A stretch of 64,000 nucleotides of DNA from Anaerolineales bacterium (GTDB taxonomy: Bacteria; Chloroflexota; Anaerolineae; Anaerolineales; Villigracilaceae): assembly GCA_026928255.1 (NCBI GenBank), contig JAIXKJ010000003.1, forward strand, positions 521,833-585,832, in the 5' to 3' direction. Positions 25,849 to 33,290 of this stretch are shown in pieces. Under the pieces are notes generated by a model. The model did no database searches. It was not told the DNA's origin and was given only the letters and a program-made list of their open reading frames with translations. Both the position numbers and the translations under genes were made by a program. Positions within the stretch are counted from its first letter, which is position 1, and every line of letters starts with the position of its first letter.

Positions 25849-26967
25849 ATGAAGAAAAAGATTTTGATATTCGCAACTTTGATTGCCCTGTCGCTGTCCG
25901 CTTGCGGCGGCGCGGGGACGCCGACGGCGACTCCCGAAGCGTCGGCGGATTCGACTCAATCGAGCGAGGTGATCGCCGAAGCGCGACTCGAACCTCTCCG
26001 CGCCACGAATTTAACTTTCCAAGCGCGCGGCGTGGTTGAAGAAGTCCTCGTCAAAATTGGAGACTCCGTCAACAAGGGCGACGCGCTGGCGCGTCTCTCT
26101 AATCGCGGCGCGGCGGAAGCGCAACTCGTCGCCGCGCAAAACGCTTACGATTCCCTTCTGCGAAACGAAAGCGGCGGACGCGCTCAACTTTGGGAAGCCT
26201 ACATGAACGCCCAAATTGCCCGCGCCGACGCGGAGAAAAAATGGGAAAGCGTGGACGAGGATCAAATCAAAGACAGCATCGAGGACATCAACGCCGACAT
26301 TGAAGATTTGAAAGAAGACCTCAAAGACGCGCAAGAGACTTTTGATAAATACAAAGACCTCGACGAAAATAACGCCAAGCGCAAGGACGCCAAGAAGGGA
26401 CTTGACGACGCGCAAGACAAACTGAACGCGAGAGTCCGCGATTTAGAGACGGAGACGCGCAAACGCGACGAAATCAAAGCCGCGTATAACGCCGCCCTTG
26501 CCGCCGAAGCGGAAGCCAAACATCAATATGAAATCAGTTTGGACGGACCGAACGCCGACCAATTGGCGCTGGCAAAAGCCAACCTCGAAGCCGCGCAAGA
26601 CGCGCTGACCGCCTTCGTCATCACCGCGCCGTTTAGCGGCAAAATTGCGGACGTGAACGTGAAGGCGGGCGAGCAGGTTGACCCGACGACGCGCGTCGTC
26701 AGCGTAGTGGACGACAGCCAATGGTTTATCAAAACGACGGACGTTTCTGAATTGGAGGTTGTGCGGTTAAAAGTCGGGCAGACGGTTATCATTCGTCCTG
26801 ACGCGCTGCCGACTCTTGAATTAAGCGGCGTGGTAACGGAAATCAGCGACGCTTATTTCTTGCAAAGCGGCGACATTCTCTACACCGTCCGCGCGCGGGT
26901 GGACGGCGCAGACCCAAGATTGAAATGGGGCATGACGGTCGAAGCCGTTTTCAAAGCGGACGAATAA
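25849..26967 (+). CDS. Periplasmic-adaptor-like lipoprotein (HlyD/MacA family)
   Basis: 372 residues from ATG 25849, which gives a lipoprotein signal (LIALSLSACGG, Cys about residue 19). A lipoyl-like half-domain (VVEEVLVKIGDSVNKGDAL) is split by a long charged coiled-coil hairpin (about 100-240), then the second half (FSGKIADVNVKAGEQVDP) and a beta-barrel region follow. It is the MacA-type adaptor for the permease upstream, 25 nt away. No TolC-like partner is in the window, as expected if the organism has one membrane. The gene ends with a strong hairpin terminator. Confidence 0.92.
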   Translation: MKKKILIFATLIALSLSACGGAGTPTATPEASADSTQSSEVIAEARLEPLRATNLTFQARGVVEEVLVKIGDSVNKGDALARLSNRGAAEAQLVAAQNAYDSLLRNESGGRAQLWEAYMNAQIARADAEKKWESVDEDQIKDSIEDINADIEDLKEDLKDAQETFDKYKDLDENNAKRKDAKKGLDDAQDKLNARVRDLETETRKRDEIKAAYNAALAAEAEAKHQYEISLDGPNADQLALAKANLEAAQDALTAFVITAPFSGKIADVNVKAGEQVDPTTRVVSVVDDSQWFIKTTDVSELEVVRLKVGQTVIIRPDALPTLELSGVVTEISDAYFLQSGDILYTVRARVDGADPRLKWGMTVEAVFKADE

Positions 26968-26982
26968 AATAAACTAGCGAGA

Positions 26983-27020
26983 AAAACGTCCCGAAGGTTT
27001 TGACAATCCTCGGGACGTTT
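26983..27020. terminator. Bidirectional hairpin terminator
   Basis: AACGTCCCGAAGG pairs with CCTCGGGACGTT around a loop of about 10 nt, with A-rich sequence before and TTT after. It lies between the adaptor stop and the convergent small membrane protein, and can serve both strands. Confidence 0.75.
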
Positions 27021-27042
27021 AGATTCTATGGAACGTTAACGC

Positions 27043-27366
27043 TCAGGGTTTGATGACGATCATCAAGAAGAGGATGCTGGCAATCAACGTCCCAGCGAAG
27101 ATGACGGCGGGAGCGGGGTTGTTCTCGTCCACCGATTCGCGGCGTATTTCATCAAGCGAAGCGAAGCCGAGCAGGCGCATCGTCGCCGCCACTAAGCCGA
27201 AGACGACCAGCCCGATAATCGGTCCCCAAAAGGCGATCATGCTTAGAATCTTTGGCAGAACGGCGATGAAATTTTTCCACGAATCAGGCGCGGCGACGAA
27301 AGAAACAACCTGCCCGACGACGAGGGCGATTAATAAATTAATGAACAAGCGGTTGGCGTTTTTCAT
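27043..27366 (-). CDS. Small membrane protein of unknown function
   Basis: 107 residues with three hydrophobic stretches: LFINLLIALVVGQVVSFVAA, AFWGPIIGLVVFGLVAATM and AVIFAGTLIASILFLMIVI. The connecting loop has acidic residues (SLDEIRRESVDENNPAP). No family recognised. It is the last of three minus-strand genes with the DUF4178 protein and the Ser/Gly-rich lipoprotein, 12 nt after the former, so it may act with them at the membrane. Confidence 0.65.
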   Translation of the reverse strand: MKNANRLFINLLIALVVGQVVSFVAAPDSWKNFIAVLPKILSMIAFWGPIIGLVVFGLVAATMRLLGFASLDEIRRESVDENNPAPAVIFAGTLIASILFLMIVIKP

Positions 27367-27378
27367 GAAAGACCTCTA

Positions 27379-28323
27379 TTAGAATTTAATTTGCTTTTCT
27401 TCGATTTGATAGCCGTACATGATGCGGTCTAACCCGTTGCCGCCGCTTTGATAATCTTCCAAGATCATTGCGCGGGCGTCGCTGTTGAAGTGGATGAAGC
27501 GCCCGATGGCGCCCGGCTGGGCTTTTATGCCTTCGCCCTCGACGAACTCGATGCGAAATCGTCCGATGTCGCTGATTGCCCAGTAGGCGTCTTTATATGA
27601 AAAGCGGACGGTTTTCGTTTGATTAGACGCGGCGAATTGACGGGCGTAGGGCGCGAAGTCGCGGTTGATGTCTTGGTCGGAGAGGGCGTATTCGCCGTCG
27701 AGAAAGAAGAAGCGGCTTTGCCAGTTGACCGCCGAAGCGCCGCCTGCGAATCCCAAACGCGCGAAGTAACTGCCCGTCAACGTCCACGGCACGTCGGGGC
27801 GCATTTGCTTTTGCCAAAGTTCGCCGTAAAAAGTTCGGTTGACGACGGTTAAGCGCAAGTCGCCTTTTTGCGGGTGTTTGACCAAAACGGTTTGTCCGAT
27901 TTCAACGTCGTCCCATTTTTCTGGTCCGGGCAAACCGACGGCGGCGGCTAAAACCGAACCGCAATAGATGCATTTGACGGCGAGCGGGGAAACCGTCGCG
28001 CCGCAGTGCGGACATTTGTAATCGCCCTTTTCCAGCGCTTCGTTAATGCGGTCTGCAATCGTTCGTTCGTCGGTAATCGCGGCGGACGAAGACGGCTGAA
28101 TTCCGCCGCCTTTTTGAGACGCGATGAAATTTTGCGTCGGCGCGACGGGCGATTTATCCGAAACGTAGGCGGCGAGCGCGCCAAATCCAAAGTAGATGGA
28201 TATTGCTATAAAGATAAGGAAGGCGAGCGTCGGGTTGGACGAGAGGAAGAGGAATCCGAATAACCCCGAACCGAGGATGTTTATATCGAGTTTGCTTAAG
28301 CCGGAAGATTTAGCGTTTTGCAT
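27379..28323 (-). CDS. DUF4178 protein with zinc ribbon
   Basis: 314 residues. N-terminal hydrophobic region (about 12-50), then a zinc ribbon at about 99-123 (CPHCGATVSPLAVKCIYCGS, CxxC-x11-CxxC), then a DUF4178 domain to the end (IGQTVLVKHPQKGDLRL to MYGYQIEEKQI). DUF4178 proteins are usually found with small membrane proteins and lipoproteins, as here, but no biochemical activity is known. Start ATG 28323 is 9 nt after the preceding gene's stop. Confidence 0.75.
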   Translation of the reverse strand: MQNAKSSGLSKLDINILGSGLFGFLFLSSNPTLAFLIFIAISIYFGFGALAAYVSDKSPVAPTQNFIASQKGGGIQPSSSAAITDERTIADRINEALEKGDYKCPHCGATVSPLAVKCIYCGSVLAAAVGLPGPEKWDDVEIGQTVLVKHPQKGDLRLTVVNRTFYGELWQKQMRPDVPWTLTGSYFARLGFAGGASAVNWQSRFFFLDGEYALSDQDINRDFAPYARQFAASNQTKTVRFSYKDAYWAISDIGRFRIEFVEGEGIKAQPGAIGRFIHFNSDARAMILEDYQSGGNGLDRIMYGYQIEEKQIKF

Positions 28324-28332
28324 TAATGTCCT

Positions 28333-28653
28333 TTACCAACTGCCGCTGTCGCCGCCGTCCCAGCCGCCGCTGTCCCAACTGCCGCTGTCGCCGCCGCCGC
28401 TGCCCCAATCCCAACTGCCGCTGTCGCCCCAATCCCAACTGCCGCTGTCGCCGCTACTGCCGCCCCAATCCCAACTGTCGCTGTCGCCGCTGTTCCAGCC
28501 GCTATCCGACCCGCTTGTGTTGGAGGAAGAACCGCCCCCGCCGTTTGCATAGTTATCGGCGCGGATGGCTTGACCGCAAGCGCCTATGGCGAGGAATAGG
28601 GAAACGATTGCGATAAATAGCCGAGTTACGGCTCGCGGGTTGCGTCTTTTCAT
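28333..28653 (-). CDS. Low-complexity Gly/Ser/Asp/Trp lipoprotein
   Basis: 106 residues from ATG 28653. A lipoprotein signal ([15 protein letters not shown], Cys about residue 25) is followed by a C-terminal half made almost only of Gly, Ser, Asp and Trp, with repeating DSGSWDWG and DSGSWDSG units. Such tails are seen in small surface lipoproteins and may be flexible linkers or adhesive. The underlying DNA is itself repetitive, so its length probably varies between strains. It precedes the DUF4178 gene. Confidence 0.6.
   Translation of the reverse strand: MKRRNPRAVTRLFIAIVSLFLAIGACGQAIRADNYANGGGGSSSNTSGSDSGWNSGDSDSWDWGGSSGDSGSWDWGDSGSWDWGSGGGDSGSWDSGGWDGGDSGSW
28340..28510. repeat. Imperfect tandem repeat inside the lipoprotein gene
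   Basis: Short units of the type CTGCCGCTGTCGCC and CCCAATCCCAACTGCCG recur along the plus strand and encode the [10 protein letters not shown] repeats on the minus strand. The units are not separated by spacers. Confidence 0.7.
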
Positions 28654-28723
28654 CAAAAACAGTATACGAAAATTTACGGCGTCTGTCAATTGGACGATGA
28701 AAGGAACGAAGACGGCGAACGGG

Positions 28724-28729
28724 TATAAT
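28724..28729 (+). promoter_or_regulatory. -10 box (TATAAT) for leaderless ruvB
   Basis: GGGTATAAT with 6 nt between the hexamer and the ruvB ATG at 28736. No Shine-Dalgarno sequence can fit, so translation should be leaderless. Confidence 0.55.
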
Positions 28730-28735
28730 CGCCGC

Positions 28736-29758
28736 ATGGCAAAATCTTCTTCGCAAATCAATCCGCAATCCAAACCTGACGATAAAGTGGATCACGCCCT
28801 GCGCCCGCAAAAGTTGAACGATCTCATCGGGCAGAATCAGGTTAAGGAAAATCTGTCCATTTTGATTGACGCGGCGAAGCATCGCGGCGAGGCGTTGGAT
28901 CACGTTTTGTTTTACGGTCCGCCCGGTTTAGGGAAGACGACGTTGGCGCATGTGCTGGGAAACGAAATGGGCGTCAACGTGAAGGTAACGGCGGGTCCCG
29001 CCATCGAACGCGCCGGGGATTTGGCGGCGATTCTGACGAATCTCCGCGCGGGCGATATTTTATTTATTGACGAAGTTCACCGCCTCGGCCGCGCCGTCGA
29101 AGAGGTGTTGTATCCCGCGATGGAAGATTTCGCGTTGGACATCGTCATCGGCAAGGGACCTTCGGCGCGGTCTATTCGTCTGAAACTGCCGAAGTTTACG
29201 GTCGTGGGCGCGACGACGCGCTTGGCGTTGGTTACCGCTCCGTTGCGCGCGCGCTTCGGCGCGGTCTATCGTTTGGATTATTACGATTTGGCGGCGATGA
29301 AGAAAATCGTCAGCCGCGCGGCGGGGATGTTGAAAGTTCAGGCGGACGAATCGGGCGTCGGCGAGGTGGCGCGGCGCGCGCGCGGGACGCCGCGCATTGC
29401 TTTGCGTCTGCTGCGGCGCGTGCGCGATTTCGCTCAAGTCCGCGCGGACGGCGTGATTACGCAAAACGTCGCCAAAGAGGCGTTGGATTTGTTGCAGGTT
29501 GACCCGCTCGGCTTGGACGACGTGGATCGGCGCGTGTTGAAAACCATCATCGAAAAATACAACGGCGGGCCGGTCGGCTTGAACACTATCGCCGCTTCGA
29601 TTAGCGAAGAGCAGGACACCATCATGGATGTGGTCGAGCCGTATCTTTTGCAGTTGGGATTTTTAGACCGCACGCCGCAAGGGCGCGTGGCGACCAAATC
29701 CGCTTATGAGCATTTGGGGTTGGATTACGCGGACGAAGGTCAGCAGAGGTTGTTGTAG
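28736..29758 (+). CDS. ruvB: Holliday junction branch migration ATPase RuvB
   Basis: 340 residues. AAA+ motifs: [19 protein letters not shown], Walker [18 protein letters not shown], Walker [11 protein letters not shown], sensor 1 VVGATTR, and the Arg-finger region PLRARFG. The C-terminal winged helix contains [19 protein letters not shown] and RTPQGRVAT, typical of RuvB. It drives branch migration with RuvA, which is not in the window. The frame is open 50 codons upstream, but ATG 28736 fits the family start and the -10 box. Confidence 0.96.
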   Translation: MAKSSSQINPQSKPDDKVDHALRPQKLNDLIGQNQVKENLSILIDAAKHRGEALDHVLFYGPPGLGKTTLAHVLGNEMGVNVKVTAGPAIERAGDLAAILTNLRAGDILFIDEVHRLGRAVEEVLYPAMEDFALDIVIGKGPSARSIRLKLPKFTVVGATTRLALVTAPLRARFGAVYRLDYYDLAAMKKIVSRAAGMLKVQADESGVGEVARRARGTPRIALRLLRRVRDFAQVRADGVITQNVAKEALDLLQVDPLGLDDVDRRVLKTIIEKYNGGPVGLNTIAASISEEQDTIMDVVEPYLLQLGFLDRTPQGRVATKSAYEHLGLDYADEGQQRLL

Positions 29759-29763
29759 GGGGC

Positions 29764-29791
29764 GGGTGTCGGGTGTCGGGTGTCAGGTGTC
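29764..29791 (+). repeat. Four tandem heptamers (A/G)GGTGTC
   Basis: Three copies of GGGTGTC and one of AGGTGTC directly after ruvB, continuing into looser AGGTTGCAGGGTGAAGG units up to the hsdS start. The GGTGTCAGG element also occurs at 34264-34313, so it is a dispersed repeat in this genome. Confidence 0.75.
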
Positions 29792-29835
29792 AGGTTGCAG
29801 GGTGAAGGTTGCAAGTTACAGGTTGAAGGTGATGT

Positions 29836-31029
29836 GTGAATAAGATAAAAGTAAAAATATCTGATTTGGGAAAAATCGTTACAGGAAAAACCCCTTCTTC
29901 AAAATCGCCAGAAGATTTTGGAAATGAAATATTATTTGCAACACCGCCTGATTTTGTAAACCAGAAATATATCCAATCAACGGAAAGAAAATTATCTCAA
30001 TTTGGCGCAAGGAAGTTAAATTCAAGGCTATTGCCGCCAAATAGCGTAATGATTACTTGTATTGGCGATATTGGCAGAATTTCTTTGAATAAAAGTGAGG
30101 CAATAACAAACCAGCAGATAAATTCAATTATTGTTGATGAAGAGAAGTTTGACCCACATTACTTATATTATGCCTTGAATCACCACAAACCAGTTTTTGT
30201 TAAGAACGCGGGAAAAACTGTTGTTCCAATTTTGAATAAAGCGGGATTTGAAGAAATTGAGATAACGATTATTCAAGAAAAAAATGACCAGAAAAAAATT
30301 GCGGACGTGCTGTCCGCGTTGGATGCGAAAATCGAACTGAACGCGCGCGTCAACGCGGAGTTAGAGTCTCTGGCGAAGACGATTTACGATTATTGGTTTG
30401 TGCAATTTGCCCCGCACAAATCCGCTGGCGGGGGGCTGGTCTGGAATGAGGAGTTGAAGCGGGAGATTCCGCTTGGGTGGGAGGTTGTGGAATTAAGCGA
30501 CATTGCCAATATCACAATGGGACAATCTCCCCCAGGAGAATCATATAACGAAGACGGCGAAGGAATGATTTTCTTTCAAGGGGCTACTGATTTTGGAAAT
30601 CGTTTTCCTTCTGTGCGACAATTTACAATGCAACCAACTCGTTTTGCAAAAACGGGCGATATTCTTTTAAGTGTTCGCGCCCCTGTTGGAACAATCAATA
30701 TTGCCAAAGAAGATTGTTGCATTGGACGCGGGCTTGCGGCATTGAATAGTAAAGATGGCGTAACTACATATTTATTTGAAGTAATGAAAAATTTGAAACA
30801 AGTTTTTGATAGACGAAATGTGAATGGAACAACTTTTGGCTCAATCACAAAAGATGATCTATTTTCTCTTAGAGTGTTAAAGCCTGGAAAAAGTATTTTA
30901 GAGAAATATCACAAGATTATTTCCCCAACATTTGAGCAACAAAATAAACTTGATTTTGAATCCCAAGCGCTGACGGAACTCCGCGATTGGCTTTTGCCGT
31001 TGTTGATGAACGGGCAAGTGAAGGTCTGA
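29836..31029 (+). CDS. hsdS: Type I restriction-modification specificity subunit (HsdS)
   Basis: 397 residues. Two target-recognition domains (about 1-150 and 215-350) are followed each by a coiled-coil conserved region: EKNDQKKIADVLSALDAKIE with LESLAKTIYDYWFVQF, and EQQNKLDFESQALTELRDWL. It should set the DNA sequence read by a type I methylase/restriction complex, but no hsdM or hsdR is present in the window. The recognition domains are AT-rich while the conserved regions have the GC-rich style of the chromosome. Start is GTG 29836; the ATG just before it is out of frame. Confidence 0.92.
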   Translation: MNKIKVKISDLGKIVTGKTPSSKSPEDFGNEILFATPPDFVNQKYIQSTERKLSQFGARKLNSRLLPPNSVMITCIGDIGRISLNKSEAITNQQINSIIVDEEKFDPHYLYYALNHHKPVFVKNAGKTVVPILNKAGFEEIEITIIQEKNDQKKIADVLSALDAKIELNARVNAELESLAKTIYDYWFVQFAPHKSAGGGLVWNEELKREIPLGWEVVELSDIANITMGQSPPGESYNEDGEGMIFFQGATDFGNRFPSVRQFTMQPTRFAKTGDILLSVRAPVGTINIAKEDCCIGRGLAALNSKDGVTTYLFEVMKNLKQVFDRRNVNGTTFGSITKDDLFSLRVLKPGKSILEKYHKIISPTFEQQNKLDFESQALTELRDWLLPLLMNGQVKV

Positions 31030-31115
31030 ACTATGATTTATGTGATTGAATGAGAACTATGATTAGAGCGGCGCAATCATAGCCCGTCGAGTAATCATTT
31101 CAATCATAGTTTCAG
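31026..31115 (+). terminator. Inverted repeat after hsdS
   Basis: CTGAACTATGATT (31026-31038), overlapping the hsdS stop, pairs with AATCATAGTTTCAG near 31102-31115; a third related copy (GAACTATGATTAG) lies between. It may form alternative hairpins ending the hsdS transcript, but lacks a T-tract. Confidence 0.45.
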
Positions 31116-31134
31116 ACGAGGAATAAACCCATTC

Positions 31135-31428
31135 GACCGCTTCGCGGTCGTGCTATTGCGCCGAAATTGCAACGGCTAGAAAGATTAGACCCCTTCGGGG
31201 TCGGATGTTTGTAACATGAACGCTCGAATTTATATGGCTGACCGTGAAACGGTCAAATGCTTGTAACGGCTATAAACCTATGACCGCGCCGCGGTCGCGC
31301 CATTGCGCCGAAATTGTCAACGGCTACAAACATTAGACCCCTTTGGGGTCGGATGTTGATAACACGAACGCCCGAATTTATATAACTGACCGTGAAACGG
31401 TCAAATGTTTGTAACGGCTGTTTTCCGT
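31135..31428. repeat. Two 147-bp tandem repeats, each with three hairpins
   Basis: Units begin at 31135 and 31282. Each holds three 15-bp palindromes: GACCGCxxCGCGGTC (31135, 31282), GACCCCTTCGGGGTC or its variant (31188, 31336), and GACCGTGAAACGGTC (31240, 31388). The stems are conserved while the loops and some stem pairs change together, so folding seems to matter. No coding potential. Confidence 0.85.
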
Positions 31429-31644
31429 CAAAAGCGCTGCCTGAATTTCGCCGTCTTCTGAATTGACGCCCAGTGCAATTTTCTCCACGCGCGTCGCTTG
31501 GAAACGCCGTGTTACGGCATAATGCTTTTTGGCGTGAGTGTGGCTTTGTTTGTTTCAGCATAAACCCAAAGTTACATGCTCGCGCCGTTTTTGTCAAACC
31601 CTTTATGCGCCAAAGCCACATCAAGAGGATGAACTCGGAATACA
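31429..31644. other. Intergenic region with possible gene remnant
   Basis: No gene is supported. On the minus strand one frame reads TRVEKIALGVNSEDGEIQAA, which looks like protein sequence but is closed by stops and runs into the hairpin repeat; it may be the remains of a gene. Confidence 0.35.
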
Positions 31645-31688
31645 AAAAGCCGACTTCCGATGAACTTTCTCATTGGAAGTCGGCTTTT
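31645..31688 (-). terminator. Hairpin terminator downstream of tRNA-Asp
   Basis: AAAAGCCGACTTCC and GGAAGTCGGCTTTT form a perfect 14-bp stem with a 16-nt loop, ending in T residues on the minus strand. It lies 30 bp after the tRNA 3' end and should end that transcript. Confidence 0.85.
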
Positions 31689-31717
31689 GCCGTACTTTGT
31701 CAAAGTGTTACGCGCTG

Positions 31718-31791
31718 CGGTCCCGACGGGATTCGAACCCGCGATCTCGGCCTTGACAGGGCCGCATGTTAGGCCGCTACACCACGGGACC
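31718..31791 (-). tRNA. tRNA-Asp (anticodon GUC)
   Basis: Read on the minus strand, the acceptor stem GGTCCCG pairs with CGGGACC, the anticodon loop is CTGTCAA giving GUC, and the T-arm contains GGGTTCGAATCCC. The D-arm has GTGTAGCGGCCTAACA. G73 is the discriminator, and CCA is not encoded. GUC tRNA is a substrate for queuosine modification by the tgt product in this window. Confidence 0.96.
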
Positions 31792-31943
31792 AATTTGTTA
31801 AGCGGGCGGTAGTTTATCATGAAGGCGTATTTGTGTCAATATAAAACTGGACATTTTTCACGGTTTATTTTTGTCTATGAATTGGCTTCTGACGCTATTT
31901 GTGTCGAAGATTTTTTGTCCTTGCTTGCTTGATATTTATCGCT

Positions 31944-33287
31944 CTACGTTTCCAGCAACCCCAACACGGCGGGCAAGAGTTGTTTCTTTCTCGAAACCAC
32001 GCCGGGCGCGTCGCGCGAACCGTCGGGCAGGGGCGGGTAAGGCAGGTCGTTGAGAATCGGCGGCGGGTCGCTGGTAACGACGAGGCGGCTTGTGCCGCGC
32101 ACGATGTCGGTAACGAGCAGCATGGCGAAGTCGAGTCCTTTTTTGTCGCGCAGGTCGTCGAGCGCTTTGGCGAGCGGGCGCAAATGTTCGGCGAGCTGCA
32201 TAATGTCGGTTACTTCGGCTTGGGCAACGGCGAATTTGAATCCGCCGCCTTCAAAGGCTTTCATGTCGGCGTTGACCACTTCTTCGGGTTCGCGGTTGGA
32301 AAGTCCTGCGCCCGCGCTGAGCAAGGCTTTGCCGTAACTTTCAACGGTCTCGCCCGCAAGCGGACTTCCGCCGACGAACGCCCAACGCGCCAGACGTTCT
32401 GCGGCGACGCGGTCGCGCTCCGTCGTGGTGGGCGAGGTTAGGGTTAACGTATCGGATAAAAGTCCGGAGAGAAGCGCGCCTGCAATCGGCGGCGGCGCGG
32501 AGAGGCCGGCTTCCGCTGTTTGTTCGCAAATCAAGGTCGAGGTCGAGCCGACGATGTCCACTGTGAAACGAATTGGTTGATGCGTGTACGGGTTGCCGAG
32601 CCGATGATGGTCGAGGATTTCGATGAGTTCGGCTTCGTCGAGCGCGGCGATGGATTGACGCGGTTCGTTATGGTCAACGAGGATGACTTTGAGGCGCGGC
32701 GGGTTGAGCAGGCTGCGTTGACGCGCAATGCCGAGATAACGCCCGTTTTCGTCCACAACCCAGTAGTCGTCGGTTTCGTCGCGCAGAATGCGGTTGAGCG
32801 AATCGCGGATGTGCGCGTTGGCTTGAAACTTCGGCACAGACGTGTCCGCCGCGTGGCGACATTCGGCGGACATCATCTCGCGCACGGTGGTTTCGCCTGG
32901 TCGCGGTCCGAGCGTTTGGCTGAAATATTTGAACAGGCTCATGCCGTTGATGATGCCGTAGGGCGTTCCGTCCGCGTTGACGACGGGGGCGATGCCGCCC
33001 GTGCGGCTGGCGAGCGCCCACGCATGGCCGAGTTGCGCGTCGGGGGGCAGGCTGTCGAGGCGCTGCATGACCGAGCCAAAGCGCGGCGAAGCGTCGGCGA
33101 GGAGGTGCGGCGCGTCTAAGCCGAGCGCTTTCAGCGCCCAAGAAGTTTGCGCGTTCAACGCGCCCGCGCGCGCCGCGATTGCGTTCACGCCGTCGCGCTC
33201 TTTCAAGAGCCAGGCGTAGCCCATCGCGGCGGCGATGGTGTCGGTGTCGGGGTTGATGTGTCCGACGACGTAAATCGTGTCAGACAT
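31944..33287 (-). CDS. Manganese-dependent family II inorganic pyrophosphatase with CBS domains
   Basis: 447 residues. The DHH phosphoesterase ligands are in VVGHINPDTDTIAAA, VILVDHNEP and ILDHHRLGN; the C-terminal DHHA2 domain ends with the substrate-binding SRKKQLLP. Between the first and second ligands, residues about 70-205 form a CBS pair (YGIINGMSLFKYF, YLGIARQRSLL) without the DRTGG domain seen in longer relatives. CBS-type pyrophosphatases are controlled by adenine nucleotides. It hydrolyses pyrophosphate to drive biosynthesis. It is the last gene of the long minus-strand run, 3 nt after the XDH gene. Confidence 0.95.
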   Translation of the reverse strand: MSDTIYVVGHINPDTDTIAAAMGYAWLLKERDGVNAIAARAGALNAQTSWALKALGLDAPHLLADASPRFGSVMQRLDSLPPDAQLGHAWALASRTGGIAPVVNADGTPYGIINGMSLFKYFSQTLGPRPGETTVREMMSAECRHAADTSVPKFQANAHIRDSLNRILRDETDDYWVVDENGRYLGIARQRSLLNPPRLKVILVDHNEPRQSIAALDEAELIEILDHHRLGNPYTHQPIRFTVDIVGSTSTLICEQTAEAGLSAPPPIAGALLSGLLSDTLTLTSPTTTERDRVAAERLARWAFVGGSPLAGETVESYGKALLSAGAGLSNREPEEVVNADMKAFEGGGFKFAVAQAEVTDIMQLAEHLRPLAKALDDLRDKKGLDFAMLLVTDIVRGTSRLVVTSDPPPILNDLPYPPLPDGSRDAPGVVSRKKQLLPAVLGLLET

Positions 33288-33290
33288 GCC

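Noticed and set aside
28340-28510. Possible CRISPR-like array
   Set aside because: Units are short, contiguous and coding; no constant repeat with unique spacers of equal size.
31135-31428. Possible CRISPR from repeated palindromes
   Set aside because: Only two long copies; the intervening sequence is itself repeated, not unique spacers, and no cas genes are present.
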